DNA from: Burkholderiales bacterium Ga0077543
GTDB lineage: Bacteria; Pseudomonadota; Gammaproteobacteria; Burkholderiales; Burkholderiaceae_C
DNA: 64,000 bases
Assembly (NCBI GenBank): GCA_001464055.1
Contig: LNET01000030.1
Coordinates: 1-64,000 of the forward strand
Direction of reading: 5' to 3'
Positions 1-10,272 of this stretch are shown one piece after another. Both the position numbers and the translations under genes were made by a program. Each line of letters begins with the position of its first letter. Within the stretch, counting starts at the first letter, position 1. Below the pieces are notes generated by a model that ran no database searches, was not told the DNA's origin, and saw only the letters and a list, made by a program, of their open reading frames with translations.

Positions 1-587
<587 letters not shown>

Positions 588-662
588 CTACACGGGCCCG
601 GGTCGGCCCCGGGCACTCACCCTGGGCTTCAGCTTTTGCCCGCCGCTGCCGACAAGCCATGG

Positions 663-3600
663 ATGAAAGCCAGACTCTCGAATGGGTGCTGGCCGTCCGG
701 CGCGGACGGCCGGTCCGCCGGCGCAAGCCAGGCATCGGGAAATTCGAAGTACGCGCTAACTTATTTCCTGCTGCTGATCTGGCTGAGCGCATGGCCGTTG
801 TGGGCCACGGCCGCCGGGCTGGACGAGATCGAAGGCCGGCTGCGCGGTCGCCCGGAAGCCGCCGCCACGGCCCTGCAGGCGCTGGCCCGCGTGCAGGCAC
901 CCGCCAGCCTGCCCTGGCAGGAAACCCAGGTGGTGCGGGGCGAGTTGCTGGTGCGCCTGGCCGACTTGGCCGGGGTGGAGGCCGTCGCGCGTGAACTGGA
1001 GTCCAGCGCCGGCCCCGGCGCGCCCCGCGCCGCAGCGCAGTTGCTGCGCGCGAAGTGGCTGGCACGACATGGCTCGCTGGGCGAGGCCGACCGCAAGCTG
1101 GCAGACGCGATGGCCACGCTGGCACCCGACATCCCTGCCGGCCTGCACCTGCGCTTCCTGGCCGCCCAGGGCCACATCAAGGAATACCGCGGCCAGCTCG
1201 ATGCTGCCCTGGCGCTGTACCAGCAGGCGGTGCTGCTGGCCGACCAGGTGGGCCCGGCCTGGCGCCGGTCTGAACATCGCAACGCGCTCGCCCACGCCTT
1301 GGCACAGGTCGAGCAGATCTCCGCGGCAGAGGCGGTCTTGGCCGAGGCCCTGGCGCTGGCGCGCGAGGCCAACGACCCGCTGGCGATGTCGCAGGTGATG
1401 ACGACCCGCGGCATCCTGCAGGGTCGGGCCGGCGATGCGCAAGCCGAACTGCAGTCGCTGGAGGCCGCCATCACCTACGCCCGCGAGGCCGGTGCCAGGC
1501 TCGAGGAGGTGCTGGGCCTGGCCAATCTGGCCGACCATTACCTGAAGCATGGCGACTACGCCACCGCGCAGCGCCTGTCGATGCAGGCCCTGCCGCTGGC
1601 CCGGGCGGCACGAGACCCGGTGGCCGAGTCGGTGGCGCTCACCAACGCCGGGCTGGCGCTCATCGGGCTGGGCCAGCGCGATGCGGGCATGCGGCTGGTG
1701 CGCGAAAGCATGGTGATCGAAGAAAGCGCCGGGGGCCTGACGGCGATGGCCCAGATCCAGCACGAAGCCGGCCTGTACCTGGAGCGCGCGGGTTTCCTGG
1801 AGGAGGCCTGGGCGGCTTTCGTCGAACACCGGCGCCTGGCCGACGAAGTCTTTCGCCGTGAACACCAGCAAGCCTTGCTGGAGACCCAGGCCGCCTTCGA
1901 ACACGAGCGCCGCCAGCGCGACCTGGCCCTGCTCGCCACCGAGCAGCGGCTGGGCGAAGCGCAGCTGCAGCGCCGCACGCTCACACAGCGGCTGTGGGCG
2001 GTGGGGGCGATGGTGGGGGTGCTGCTGCTGGCGGTGCTGTCCTTGTTGCTGCACCGTCTGCGCCGCAGCAACGCCGCGCTGCACGACAGCAATGCGCTGC
2101 TGCTCGAAGCCAGCGAACGCGACCCCCTCACCGGCCTGGCCAACCGCCGCCACCTGCAGCGTGTGATGCGCCAGGGTGCGGGCGCGGCTCGCCACATCCA
2201 GGGCGCCGTGCTGCTGATCGACATCGACCACTTCAAGCGCATCAACGACACCCATGGCCACAGCGCCGGCGACGCCGTGCTCGTCGAAGTCTCAGCCCGC
2301 TTGCGCCGCGTGCTGCGTGACGAAGACCTGACCGTGCGCTGGGGCGGCGAGGAATTCGTGGTGCTTGCGCGCGACCTGTCGACCGGGCAGGTCGAGCTGC
2401 TGGTCGAACGTCTGCTGCAGGCCGTGGGCGGCAGCCCCGTCGTGCACGGGTCCCGCAGCATGGCGGTGACGGTGTCGATCGGGTTTGCCAGCTTCCCGCT
2501 GCCGCCGAACCACGCCCCGCTGCCCTGGGAACGCGCGGTCGACCTGGTCGACAGCGCCATGTATCTGGCCAAGTCCCATGGACGCAACCGCGCCTGGGGT
2601 GTGCAGTCGCTGCACGACGACCCGGCCCAGGCCCCGCTGGAAGCGGCCTGGCGTTCTGGACGGGCCGACCTCAGCCAGCACACCGGCCCAGCAGTGCAAG
2701 CCGATCCCGCGCTCGCGCCGGCCACGCTCGCCGGCGTGTTCGCGGCCCTGGTGCTTGCGCTGGGGCTGGGGCTGTACCCGGCGCCCGCCCAGGCAGACCC
2801 ACCGGCTGCAGCCCAGGACATCCCTGCACTGCAGGCGCGTACGGCGGCACAGGTGGACCTGGGCTACGACCAGCCGGACACGGCCCTGGCCACGCTGGGC
2901 GACTGGCAAGCTGGCCTGGAGCAGGGCGGAGCAGCCTGGCAGGTGCTGCAGACGGCACGCGGCCTGGTGGCGGCTGGCGCTGGCCGCGACGCCCTGGCCG
3001 GGGCGCTGGCCGAGCCCTTGCGCGCGCCCGGCCGCAGCCCGGTTGCACAGGCCGACGGCCTGCTGATCCTGGCGGTGAGCCTGGACGTGGGCGGCCAGCC
3101 GCAGCGCGGCATGGCGCAGGTGGAAGAAGCCCTGGGCCACTACCAAGCCGCCTGCGCGGCCAGCAAGGCACTGCCGACCTGCGACCACCGCCACGTCTGG
3201 CGGACGCACCACATGCTGGCCCGGCTGCTGATGGCGCGCGGTCAGTCCAGCCTGGCACGCGTCCAGGCCGAGGCCGCCGTTGCCCTGGCACGCGAGCGCG
3301 GCGACCTGCCGCGCCAGGCCCAGGCACTGGCCACCGCGGCACGCGCCAGCGACATGCTGGGCGAACGCGAGCAAGCCGATCGTCAGTTCGCCCAGGCCCA
3401 GCGGCTGGCCAGACTGGACGGCCAGCCTTTCCTGCAGGCACGCATCGCCCTGGCCGAAACCCTGTACCGCGACACACGCGGCGACGTGCCCGGCTCGATG
3501 CAGGCTGCCGAACGCGGCCTGCCTCTGGCGCGGCGCGCCGGCTCGGCGCGGCTTGAAGCCATGCTGCTGGCGAACCTGAGCGACGGTTACCTGAAGACCG

Positions 3601-4730
3601 GCCAGGCGCGCCGTGCGCTGCAGGCCGTGGAACAGGCGCTGCCGATGGTGCGTCGCCATGGCGACCGCCGCGTCGAACGTGTGCTGCTGGTCAACGCCGG
3701 CCTGGCCCGGATCGGCCTGGGCGAACTGGACCAGGCGCGGCAGACGCTGGAACAGCTGCACGCCGCCTTTCGCGACGCCGGTGCCAGCGCCGACCAGGCG
3801 CAGTTGCTGCGCGAGTTCGGCGACGCCATGGCCCAGGCCGGCGACCTGCGCGCCGCGCTCGACCTGTATCACCGCGAACGCGAGGTCGCCGCGCGCCTGA
3901 CGCAGGCCAACCGCGAGACGGCGCTGGCCGAACTGCGCCAGCGCTTCGACCGCGAAGCCCAGGAACGCCAGCTCCAGCAGCTCGTCCGCGACAACCGCCT
4001 GATCGCGGCCCGGCTCGAGAACCGCACGACCCAGCAGACGCTGTGGGCCGCCGCCGCCGTGGCGCTGGTGCTGGCGGCACTGCTGGCGGCGCTGGTGTAC
4101 AGCCGCGGGCGCGTCGTCAACCGCCGGCTCGCCGACAACCACGACGCGCTGCGCCAGCAGACCCTGCGCGACCCGCTGACGGGCCTGGCCAACCGCAGCG
4201 CGCTGGCCGCAGCGGTGCCGGGGGAATGCAGCGGCGGCCTGCTGCTGATCGACATCGACCACTTCAAGCGCATCAACGACGAGCAGGGCCATGCCGCTGG
4301 CGACGCCGTGCTGGTGGAGGTGGCGCGCCGCCTGCAGGCCTGCGTACGCCAGGACGAGACCACGGCCCAGGGCCTCGTCCCCGGCGACCTGGTCGTGCGC
4401 TGGGGCGGCGAAGAATTCCTCATTCATGCGCCCGGCCTGGACGCCACCGCCACCCAGGCGCTGGCCGACCGGGTGCTGCAGGCCGTGGCTGCCACGCCCG
4501 TGGTGATGGCCACGGGGGCCTGCCGGGTCACGGTGTCGGTGGGCCACGGCAGCTTCCCGCTGGCTGCCGCACCCGGGCCGATGCCGCTGGACCGCGCCAT
4601 CCACCTCGTCGACATGGCGCTGTATGGCGCCAAGAACCAGGGACGCAATGGCCAGGTGAACGTCCTGCAGGTCCTGGCTGCCGATGCTGCGACACCACAA
4701 ACCGACGCCACCCGCCTCGCGCATGGGTGA
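663..4730 (+). CDS. Double TPR-membrane-GGDEF protein (two diguanylate cyclase modules in one frame)
   Basis: One uninterrupted 1355-residue frame holds two full copies of the same architecture. Copy 1: N-terminal hydrophobic signal/anchor (~32-48), TPR-like helical repeats, membrane helix (~444-466), coiled linker and a GGDEF domain from DPLTGLANR (487) with GGEEF at 561-565 and an inhibitory-site RxxD (RDED, 552-555). Copy 2: a second signal-like hydrophobic stretch (~687-711), TPR-like region, membrane helix (~1127-1147) and a GGDEF domain (from 1170) with GGEEF at 1248-1252. GGDEF domains make cyclic di-GMP from two GTP. In copy 2 the RxxD position reads VPGD after an insertion of about ten residues, so product inhibition there is doubtful. 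The start is uncertain: the ATG at 663 is the last one before the hydrophobic segment and has no clear ribosome site. A GTG at 2694 could start copy 2 separately. Confidence 0.8.
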   Translation: MKARLSNGCWPSGADGRSAGASQASGNSKYALTYFLLLIWLSAWPLWATAAGLDEIEGRLRGRPEAAATALQALARVQAPASLPWQETQVVRGELLVRLADLAGVEAVARELESSAGPGAPRAAAQLLRAKWLARHGSLGEADRKLADAMATLAPDIPAGLHLRFLAAQGHIKEYRGQLDAALALYQQAVLLADQVGPAWRRSEHRNALAHALAQVEQISAAEAVLAEALALAREANDPLAMSQVMTTRGILQGRAGDAQAELQSLEAAITYAREAGARLEEVLGLANLADHYLKHGDYATAQRLSMQALPLARAARDPVAESVALTNAGLALIGLGQRDAGMRLVRESMVIEESAGGLTAMAQIQHEAGLYLERAGFLEEAWAAFVEHRRLADEVFRREHQQALLETQAAFEHERRQRDLALLATEQRLGEAQLQRRTLTQRLWAVGAMVGVLLLAVLSLLLHRLRRSNAALHDSNALLLEASERDPLTGLANRRHLQRVMRQGAGAARHIQGAVLLIDIDHFKRINDTHGHSAGDAVLVEVSARLRRVLRDEDLTVRWGGEEFVVLARDLSTGQVELLVERLLQAVGGSPVVHGSRSMAVTVSIGFASFPLPPNHAPLPWERAVDLVDSAMYLAKSHGRNRAWGVQSLHDDPAQAPLEAAWRSGRADLSQHTGPAVQADPALAPATLAGVFAALVLALGLGLYPAPAQADPPAAAQDIPALQARTAAQVDLGYDQPDTALATLGDWQAGLEQGGAAWQVLQTARGLVAAGAGRDALAGALAEPLRAPGRSPVAQADGLLILAVSLDVGGQPQRGMAQVEEALGHYQAACAASKALPTCDHRHVWRTHHMLARLLMARGQSSLARVQAEAAVALARERGDLPRQAQALATAARASDMLGEREQADRQFAQAQRLARLDGQPFLQARIALAETLYRDTRGDVPGSMQAAERGLPLARRAGSARLEAMLLANLSDGYLKTGQARRALQAVEQALPMVRRHGDRRVERVLLVNAGLARIGLGELDQARQTLEQLHAAFRDAGASADQAQLLREFGDAMAQAGDLRAALDLYHREREVAARLTQANRETALAELRQRFDREAQERQLQQLVRDNRLIAARLENRTTQQTLWAAAAVALVLAALLAALVYSRGRVVNRRLADNHDALRQQTLRDPLTGLANRSALAAAVPGECSGGLLLIDIDHFKRINDEQGHAAGDAVLVEVARRLQACVRQDETTAQGLVPGDLVVRWGGEEFLIHAPGLDATATQALADRVLQAVAATPVVMATGACRVTVSVGHGSFPLAAAPGPMPLDRAIHLVDMALYGAKNQGRNGQVNVLQVLAADAATPQTDATRLAHG
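2209..2249 (+). repeat. Direct repeat, copy 1 (GGDEF core)
   Basis: A 41-base stretch coding for LLIDIDHFKRIND is identical to 4240-4280. It is the best conserved part of the two GGDEF domains in the double cyclase and supports their origin by duplication, although constraint on this motif also contributes. Confidence 0.8.
4240..4280 (+). repeat. Direct repeat, copy 2 (GGDEF core)
   Basis: Identical over 41 bases to 2209-2249; encodes the nucleotide-binding LLIDIDHFKRIND segment of the second GGDEF domain. Confidence 0.8.
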
Positions 4731-4794
4731 AGTTGAGCAAAGACGCGGGCCACTGCGGCAGGTGCAGCGGCCGGCCCGGACACAATCTGCAACC

Positions 4795-7125
4795 ATGACG
4801 ACACCCCATCTCCAGACCCGCACGCTGGCCCGCGCCTGCGCCTGGGCCCTGCTGGCCGGCAGCGCCGGCAGCCTGGCCCAGACCCCGGCAAGCACGGCGC
4901 CAGCCTCTGCGGCGCCTGCGCCTGCCGCTGCTTCGGCCCCTGCGGCAACCGCGGCCCCGGCCGCCCCCAGTGGCCAGCGTGTCGAGATCACCGGCGGCCG
5001 CCAGTCCGACGCCGACCAGCGCCGCCAGTCCACGGCCTCGAAGATCGTCATCGGCCGTGAGGAGATCGACAAGTTCGGCGACGCCACGGTCGGCGAGGTG
5101 CTGCGCCGGCTGCCTGGCGTCAACACCCCCGGCGCCCCCGGCCGCGGCGGGCCGCCGCGGCTGCGCGGGCTGGGCGGGGGCTTCACGCAGTTGCTCATCG
5201 ACGGCCAGCGTGTGCCGCCGGGTTTCAGCCTGGAAGGCCTGACACCGGAGCAGGTCGAACGCATCGAGATCCTGCGCGCGCCCACGGCCGAGACCGGGGC
5301 CCGGGCGATCGCCGGCACCATCAACATCATCACGCGCGAAGGCTTCCGGCGCCGCCTGAACGACGTGCGCGTGGGTACCGGGTTCGAGAACGGCGCGCAG
5401 TCCGGCGGCCTGAACTGGACCCACAACGACAGCGCCGGCGATCTGACCTACAACCTGTCGGGCTCACTCTTCGGGCGCCGCAGCGACGAGGACAGCCGCA
5501 CCCTCACCACGGTGCAGGACCTCGCCAGCGGCCGGCTGCTCGAAGACCGCACCGTGCGCAGCAACAGCCAGGGCAAGCGCTTCGGCACCAATGCCACCGC
5601 CCGGCTGCAATGGCGGCTGAACGAATCAGGCGACAACATCGCGCTGATGCCTTCGATCTTCCACACCGAGAACCGCAACGACACGGCCCTGGTGCAGGAC
5701 GTTCGGCTGCTGCGCCCGTCCAGCACCGGCCGCTTCAGCACCGCCGACAGCGCGGCCGACGGCCGCTTCACCACGGGACGCCTGGGCCTGATGTGGCGCC
5801 AGCGCCTGGGTGACGTGCGCATGGAGGCCAATGGCAACAGCGCCTTCAGCCGCTCGGTCAACGACAGCACGCGGCGCGAGTTCGGCGCCGGCAGCACCGG
5901 CCTGCTGCGCACGCTGCAGGACAGCAGCACCGCGCGCGAGACCACCCACACGCTCAACCTCAAGGGCACGCGGCTGGTGGGCGGCAGCCCGGACAAGCCG
6001 GGCAGCGAAAACACCGTCGTGGCCGGCACCGAGATCGAAAGCGTCGACCGCAAGGAAACACGCCGCAACCTGCAGAACGGCCGGCCCACGCTCACCAACT
6101 TCGGTGAAGACCTGCAGGCCAGCAGCCTGCGCCTGGCGGCCTACGCGCAAAACGAGTGGACGATCAACCCGAACTGGAGCGCCTACGCCGGCCTGCGCTG
6201 GGAAGGCATCGACACGCGCGGCGACAACGCCGACGGCACCCGCCCCACCAACCGCAGCAGCGTCTGGACCCCGCTGGCCCACGCCGTGTGGAAGCCCGAC
6301 CCGAAGAAGCGCGACCAGGTGCGCATGAGCCTGACGCGCAGCTACCGCAGCCCGGGGTTGAATCAGCTCATCGCCCGACCGAACATCAACCGCGACCGGC
6401 CCATCGACGAGCCGAACACGGTCAGCACGCCCGACACGGCCGGCAACCCCGACCTGAAGCCGGAGCTCGCCACCGGCGTCGAACTGGGCTACGAGCGCTA
6501 CCTGGACAGCGGCGGCGTGCTCAGCGCGAACTACTTCCGCCGCAACATCAGCAACCTCATCCGCGGCGAGATCCGGCTGGAAACGGTGGACTACAGCCCG
6601 GTGCAGCGCTACGTGCGCCGCCAGCAGAACATCGGCGACGCCACGGTTCAGGGCATCGAGCTCGAGGCCAAGTTCCGGCTCGACCAGCTCGTCGCCGGCA
6701 GCCCGGCGGTGGAAGTGCGCAGCAACCTGAGCCTGTTCGACAGCCAGGTCAAGAACGTGCCCGGCCCCGACAACCGGCTCGACCAGCAAGCCAAGGCGAC
6801 CGCCAACCTGGGTGCCGACTACCGGCTGCGCGGAACGCCCTTCACGCTGGGCGGCAACGTCAACTGGGTGCCCGGCTACACCACCCGCACCGAGGACAAC
6901 ATCACCGTCAGCGTCAGCCGCAAGCAGGTGTGGGACGTCTACGCGCTGTGGACCTTCAACCCGGCCGTGGCCCTGCGCCTCTTGGGCAGCAACCTGGCTG
7001 CCGAAGACTACGACACCACCACGGTCACCGACGGCACGCCCTTCAACCTGAACGAGCGCACCACCACCGTGAGCGGCGGGCCCAGCTACGTGAACTGGCA
7101 GCTGCGGCTGGAACTGAAGCTGTAG
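4795..7125 (+). CDS. TonB-dependent outer-membrane receptor
   Basis: A 776-residue protein that takes up a ligand across the outer membrane using TonB energy. The ATG at 4795 precedes a signal peptide ([18 protein letters not shown]), then an Ala/Pro-rich linker to about residue 60. The plug domain follows ([47 protein letters not shown]). The rest is a beta-barrel with a YRSPGLNQL segment and [11 protein letters not shown] near the strand region, ending on an aromatic/leucine-rich strand (WQLRLELKL). No N-terminal STN signalling domain is seen, so it is not a FecA-type transducer. It starts 64 bases after the double cyclase. The ligand is not evident from sequence. Confidence 0.88.
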   Translation: MTTPHLQTRTLARACAWALLAGSAGSLAQTPASTAPASAAPAPAAASAPAATAAPAAPSGQRVEITGGRQSDADQRRQSTASKIVIGREEIDKFGDATVGEVLRRLPGVNTPGAPGRGGPPRLRGLGGGFTQLLIDGQRVPPGFSLEGLTPEQVERIEILRAPTAETGARAIAGTINIITREGFRRRLNDVRVGTGFENGAQSGGLNWTHNDSAGDLTYNLSGSLFGRRSDEDSRTLTTVQDLASGRLLEDRTVRSNSQGKRFGTNATARLQWRLNESGDNIALMPSIFHTENRNDTALVQDVRLLRPSSTGRFSTADSAADGRFTTGRLGLMWRQRLGDVRMEANGNSAFSRSVNDSTRREFGAGSTGLLRTLQDSSTARETTHTLNLKGTRLVGGSPDKPGSENTVVAGTEIESVDRKETRRNLQNGRPTLTNFGEDLQASSLRLAAYAQNEWTINPNWSAYAGLRWEGIDTRGDNADGTRPTNRSSVWTPLAHAVWKPDPKKRDQVRMSLTRSYRSPGLNQLIARPNINRDRPIDEPNTVSTPDTAGNPDLKPELATGVELGYERYLDSGGVLSANYFRRNISNLIRGEIRLETVDYSPVQRYVRRQQNIGDATVQGIELEAKFRLDQLVAGSPAVEVRSNLSLFDSQVKNVPGPDNRLDQQAKATANLGADYRLRGTPFTLGGNVNWVPGYTTRTEDNITVSVSRKQVWDVYALWTFNPAVALRLLGSNLAAEDYDTTTVTDGTPFNLNERTTTVSGGPSYVNWQLRLELKL

Positions 7126-7154
7126 CGCCTGGCCGCCACCGCGGAGCGAGCAAA

Positions 7155-7182
7155 CTCCGGTCTCCCACCACGAGAACCGGAG
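7155..7182 (+). promoter_or_regulatory. Stem-loop covering the ribosome-binding site of the downstream gene
   Basis: Arms CTCCGGT (7155-7161) and ACCGGAG (7176-7182) can pair, and CTC/GAG next to them can extend the stem with one bulged A. The right arm contains the purine run (GGAGA, 7179-7183) that is the likely ribosome site for the ATG at 7190. Pairing would hide it. It has no T-run after it, so it is not a standard terminator for the receptor gene. Regulatory role is inferred. Confidence 0.45.
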
Positions 7183-7189
7183 ACAACGC

Positions 7190-8191
7190 ATGAGCCTGGA
7201 ACGCCGTCAATTCATTGCCGCAGGGCTGCTGCCCTTCATCGCGCTGGCCCGGCCCGCAGCGGCCCAGGCCGGCTGGCCGACGAAGCCGGTGCGCATCGTC
7301 GTGCCCTTCGCCGCCGGCGGCACCACCGACATCCTGGCGCGGGCCATCGCGCCCGAGCTGCAGAAGGTCTTCGGCCAGCCCTTCGTCGTCGACAACAGGC
7401 CGGGTGCGGGCGGCAACACCGGCTCGGCCGAGGTCGCCAAGTCACCGGCCGACGGCCACACGCTGCTGATGGGCACGGTGGGCACCCATGCGATCAACCC
7501 CTCGCTGTACCCGAAGCTGCCCTACGACGCCGTCAAGGACTTCGCACCCGTGACCCTGGTGGCCGGCGTGCCCAACGTCGTGGTCGTGAACCCGGCGTCG
7601 GCGCAGAAGTACGGCATCAACACCTTGCCCGACCTGCTGCGCGCCGCCCGCGCCAACCCGGGCCGGCTGAACGTGGCGAGCTCGGGCAACGGCACGTCCA
7701 TCCATCTGGCGGCCGAGCTCTACAAGAGCCTGACCGGCACCTTCATGCTGCACCTGCCCTACCGCGGTTCAGGCCCGGCGTTGATCGACCTGATGGCCGG
7801 CAACGTCGACCTGATGTTCGACAACCTGCCCAGCGCGCTGCCGCACATCAAGAGCGGCCGGCTCAAGGCCCTGGCCGTGACCAGCGCCAAACGTTCGGCC
7901 GCGCTGCCCGACCTGCCCACCGTGGCCGAGGCCGGCGGGCCCTTGCTGCAGAACTTCGAGGCCAGTTCCTGGTTCGGATTGCTGGCACCGGCCGGCACGC
8001 CGGCCGAGATCGTCACGCGGCTGCAGCAGGAAACCGCCAAGGCCATGGCCCAGCCCGCGGTCAACGAACGCCTTCTGGCCCAGGGCGCGCTGCCCGGCGG
8101 CCAGCCGCCGGCGGAGTTCGCGCGCTTCATCGAGGCCGAAACGAAGAAGTGGGCCCAGGTCGTCAAGGCCTCCGGCGCAAAGGTCGACTGA
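7190..8191 (+). CDS. Bug/TctC-family periplasmic solute-binding protein
   Basis: 333 residues. The N-terminus has a twin-arginine-like motif (ERRQFIAAG) and a hydrophobic stretch ending ARPAAAQA, so it is probably exported folded. The mature part has the family hallmarks: [74 protein letters not shown]. Such proteins bind carboxylates or similar small solutes for tripartite tricarboxylate transporters, but no TctA/TctB membrane genes are nearby. Orphan binding proteins of this kind are numerous in Burkholderiales. The ligand cannot be predicted. Confidence 0.9.
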   Translation: MSLERRQFIAAGLLPFIALARPAAAQAGWPTKPVRIVVPFAAGGTTDILARAIAPELQKVFGQPFVVDNRPGAGGNTGSAEVAKSPADGHTLLMGTVGTHAINPSLYPKLPYDAVKDFAPVTLVAGVPNVVVVNPASAQKYGINTLPDLLRAARANPGRLNVASSGNGTSIHLAAELYKSLTGTFMLHLPYRGSGPALIDLMAGNVDLMFDNLPSALPHIKSGRLKALAVTSAKRSAALPDLPTVAEAGGPLLQNFEASSWFGLLAPAGTPAEIVTRLQQETAKAMAQPAVNERLLAQGALPGGQPPAEFARFIEAETKKWAQVVKASGAKVD

Positions 8192-8324
8192 GGATTTGCA
8201 AGGGCTGTTGCCGGGTGTTGCGGGTGTCGGACGGGGCCGACAAGCACTCCGCATCCGGTCTGATGGGCGCTGCCGGGCGGGCTGCAGAGACTGGAGGCCT
8301 TCACTCACCGACCCGGAGAAACCG

Positions 8325-9188
8325 ATGAAGCCCCAGAACCAACCCCTGCGCACCGCCATCGCCACCGCCGTGCTGGCCACCGCCGGCATGGCGTCGTTCA
8401 GCGCATTGGCATCTTCCAGCGCATCGACGCAGCGCCCCGACGCCGCGGCCCGCGCCGAGATCCAGCAGACCTACCGCGCCGAGCGCGCCGCCTGCCTGGA
8501 CGGCAGCAGCCCGCAAGACCGCAGTGCCTGCCTGGCCGAGGCCGCCGCCGCCCGCAAGGAAGCATTGGCCGGGGTGCTGGGGGTGCAGAACGTGGCCGGT
8601 GCCGGCCGCATCGAGCCGACCGAAGCCGATCTGATGGCCAACGCCCTGGCGCGCTGCGATGCCGTCCCCAGCGACGTGCGCAGCGACTGCGAACGGCGTG
8701 TTACTGGCGGTGACGGTGTCATCGTCGTGGGCAGCGTGGCCGAAGGCGTGATCGTGCGTGAGCTGGCGCCGGCGGAAGCGCCGATGGCCCCGATGGAAGC
8801 GCCGATGGCGCTGGCGCAGGCCGAAGCGGCCAGCAGCCCCGGCACCGAGACCGCGGCCCCGGTCTCGGCAACGACAACGACAACGACGACAGCGACAACG
8901 GCCGTGAACGAGCCCACCGCCGTGGTCGTCGCCGAGTCCACCGAGCCCGTGATGGAAGCCGAGCCCGCCACCGCCCAGGCCACGGCCCCTGCGCAGGATG
9001 GCGTGGTCGGCGCCGGCCTGGGTGGAGGCGAGACCCTGGTGCCTGCCGAGCCGGCTCCCGCCACCCGCCTGATGGCCGAGCCGCCAGCGGAAACGCTGCC
9101 CCCACCGGTCGCCATGGAAGCTGGCCCGGCCAGCGGCGCCGATCCGGTGGCCTATCCGGAGTGGATGGTCCCGATCCGCTTCGAGTGA
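8325..9188 (+). CDS. Exported low-complexity protein of unknown function
   Basis: 287 residues from the ATG at 8325, which immediately precedes a signal peptide (TAIATAVLATAGMASFSALA). Two short segments with paired cysteines (RAACLDG/SACLAEA and ARCDA/SDCERR) form a small N-terminal domain likely held by disulphides. The remaining ~180 residues are Ala/Pro/Glu/Thr-rich with no predicted fold, including a threonine run from an ACGACA-type microsatellite and several methionine-alanine-proline repeats. No family recognised. It converges on the flavin reductase-like gene with a 12-base gap. Confidence 0.6.
   Translation: MKPQNQPLRTAIATAVLATAGMASFSALASSSASTQRPDAAARAEIQQTYRAERAACLDGSSPQDRSACLAEAAAARKEALAGVLGVQNVAGAGRIEPTEADLMANALARCDAVPSDVRSDCERRVTGGDGVIVVGSVAEGVIVRELAPAEAPMAPMEAPMALAQAEAASSPGTETAAPVSATTTTTTTATTAVNEPTAVVVAESTEPVMEAEPATAQATAPAQDGVVGAGLGGGETLVPAEPAPATRLMAEPPAETLPPPVAMEAGPASGADPVAYPEWMVPIRFE
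8869..8899 (+). repeat. CAACGA-type microsatellite inside a coding region
   Basis: Imperfect tandem hexamers (CAACGA/CGACAG) that encode a threonine run in the exported low-complexity protein. The hexamer unit keeps the reading frame if copy number changes. Confidence 0.7.
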
Positions 9189-9200
9189 GCGCGCTGCGCC

Positions 9201-9821
9201 TCAGCGCGGCCGGAACATCCTGAAGCGCGCTGCGGCGCTGATCTCGAAGTAGTCCGCCGCCCCGCCGCCGCGCACCACCGGCTGCGCGGCGGCGGTGTCG
9301 TAGATGCCCTCCACCAGCAGGTGGCGGGCGATGTGCACGGCCACCACCTCGCCCAGCACCAGCCAGGTCGGCACCGCCGCGCCTTCCACCGTCTGCAGCT
9401 GCACGACCTGGGTGACGCGGCATTCGAAGGTGACCGGGCTTTCGGCGACGCGCGGCGCAGCGATCAGCGTCGACGCCAGCGGCGTCACGCCGGCCAGGGC
9501 AAATTCGCTGACCTCCGGGCCCACCATGGCGCTGGTCTGGTTCATGGCCTCGGCCAGCGGCCGCGTCACCAGGTTCCAGGTGAATTCACCGGTGGCCTGG
9601 GCGTTGCGCAGCGTGTCCTTCGGCCCGGTGCTGGCAAAGCCGACGATGGGCGGCACGTAGTTGAAGGCGTTGAAGAAGCTGTAGGGCGCGAGGTTGTGGC
9701 CCCCGGCGCCGTCGTGCGTGCCGATCCAGCCGATCGGCCGCGGGCCGACGATGGCGTTGAAGGGGTCGTGCGGCAGGCCGTGGCCGTGGCGCGGTTCGTA
9801 GGAGTGGAGGTCGGGCTGCAT
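9201..9821 (-). CDS. Flavin reductase-like (FMN-binding split-barrel) protein
   Basis: 206 residues from the ATG at 9821. It carries the features of the DIM6/NTAB flavin-binding split-barrel group: GPRPIGWIGT, LAPYSFFNAFNYVPPIVGF, KDTLRNAQATGEFTWN, and the ESPVTFECR strand. Members bind FMN and either reduce it for partner oxygenases or have unassigned redox roles. It is 13 bases downstream of the TfoX-like gene on the same strand, so the two are probably cotranscribed. No partner monooxygenase is seen nearby, so the physiological role is open. Confidence 0.85.
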   Translation of the reverse strand: MQPDLHSYEPRHGHGLPHDPFNAIVGPRPIGWIGTHDGAGGHNLAPYSFFNAFNYVPPIVGFASTGPKDTLRNAQATGEFTWNLVTRPLAEAMNQTSAMVGPEVSEFALAGVTPLASTLIAAPRVAESPVTFECRVTQVVQLQTVEGAAVPTWLVLGEVVAVHIARHLLVEGIYDTAAAQPVVRGGGAADYFEISAAARFRMFRPR

Positions 9822-9834
9822 GGCCGCCACGCTA

Positions 9835-10239
9835 TCAGCCTTTGGCCGGGCGCTTTTTCGCTGGGGCATGTGCCACCTTGCGGGCGAGCCTGCGGGCCGG
9901 CTTGCGCGCCGCCAGAGCCGCCCGCAGCGCCAGCCGCGCCCAGGGCGCCATCAGCGCGGGCGACTCCAGCGCCTCGGCCGGTGGCGTGTAGTAATTCAGC
10001 CGCATCGGCTTGCCCCTGGCTTCGTAGACGAAGGGCTGGCAGCCGGCCGCTTGCCAGGTGGCTTCGGTCTCGGCGCAGGCCTTGAGGTAGAGCGTGTCCC
10101 AGGCCACGAGACCCAGGTTCATGCCGTCCACCGAGAGGCCGTAGCCGCCGAACATGCGCACCGCCCGGCATGGCCCCAGGCAGGCCAACAGCTCGCAGGC
10201 GTGCAGCACGAAGGGGTCGGTGATGGGCGACGCCGCCAT
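9835..10239 (-). CDS. TfoX N-terminal-domain protein
   Basis: 134 residues. The core matches the TfoX N-terminal domain (RMFGGYGLSVDGMNLGLVAW, LYLKA, FVYEARGKPMRLNYYTPP, usually about 100 residues). The C-terminal domain of full-length TfoX competence regulators is absent. Instead there is a short tail of Ala/Lys/Arg-Pro repeats, histone-like in composition. Single-domain proteins of this type are common and mostly uncharacterised. It lies between the broken DUF427 gene and the flavin reductase-like gene, all leftward. Confidence 0.8.
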   Translation of the reverse strand: MAASPITDPFVLHACELLACLGPCRAVRMFGGYGLSVDGMNLGLVAWDTLYLKACAETEATWQAAGCQPFVYEARGKPMRLNYYTPPAEALESPALMAPWARLALRAALAARKPARRLARKVAHAPAKKRPAKG

Positions 10240-10272
10240 GCACGGATGCTACGGCGGCACCAGGGCGCCGCG

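Noticed and set aside
2292-5426. A 1044-codon leftward open frame
   Set aside because: It lies antisense to the double cyclase and TonB receptor genes; composition is that of a GC-rich shadow frame with no domain motifs.
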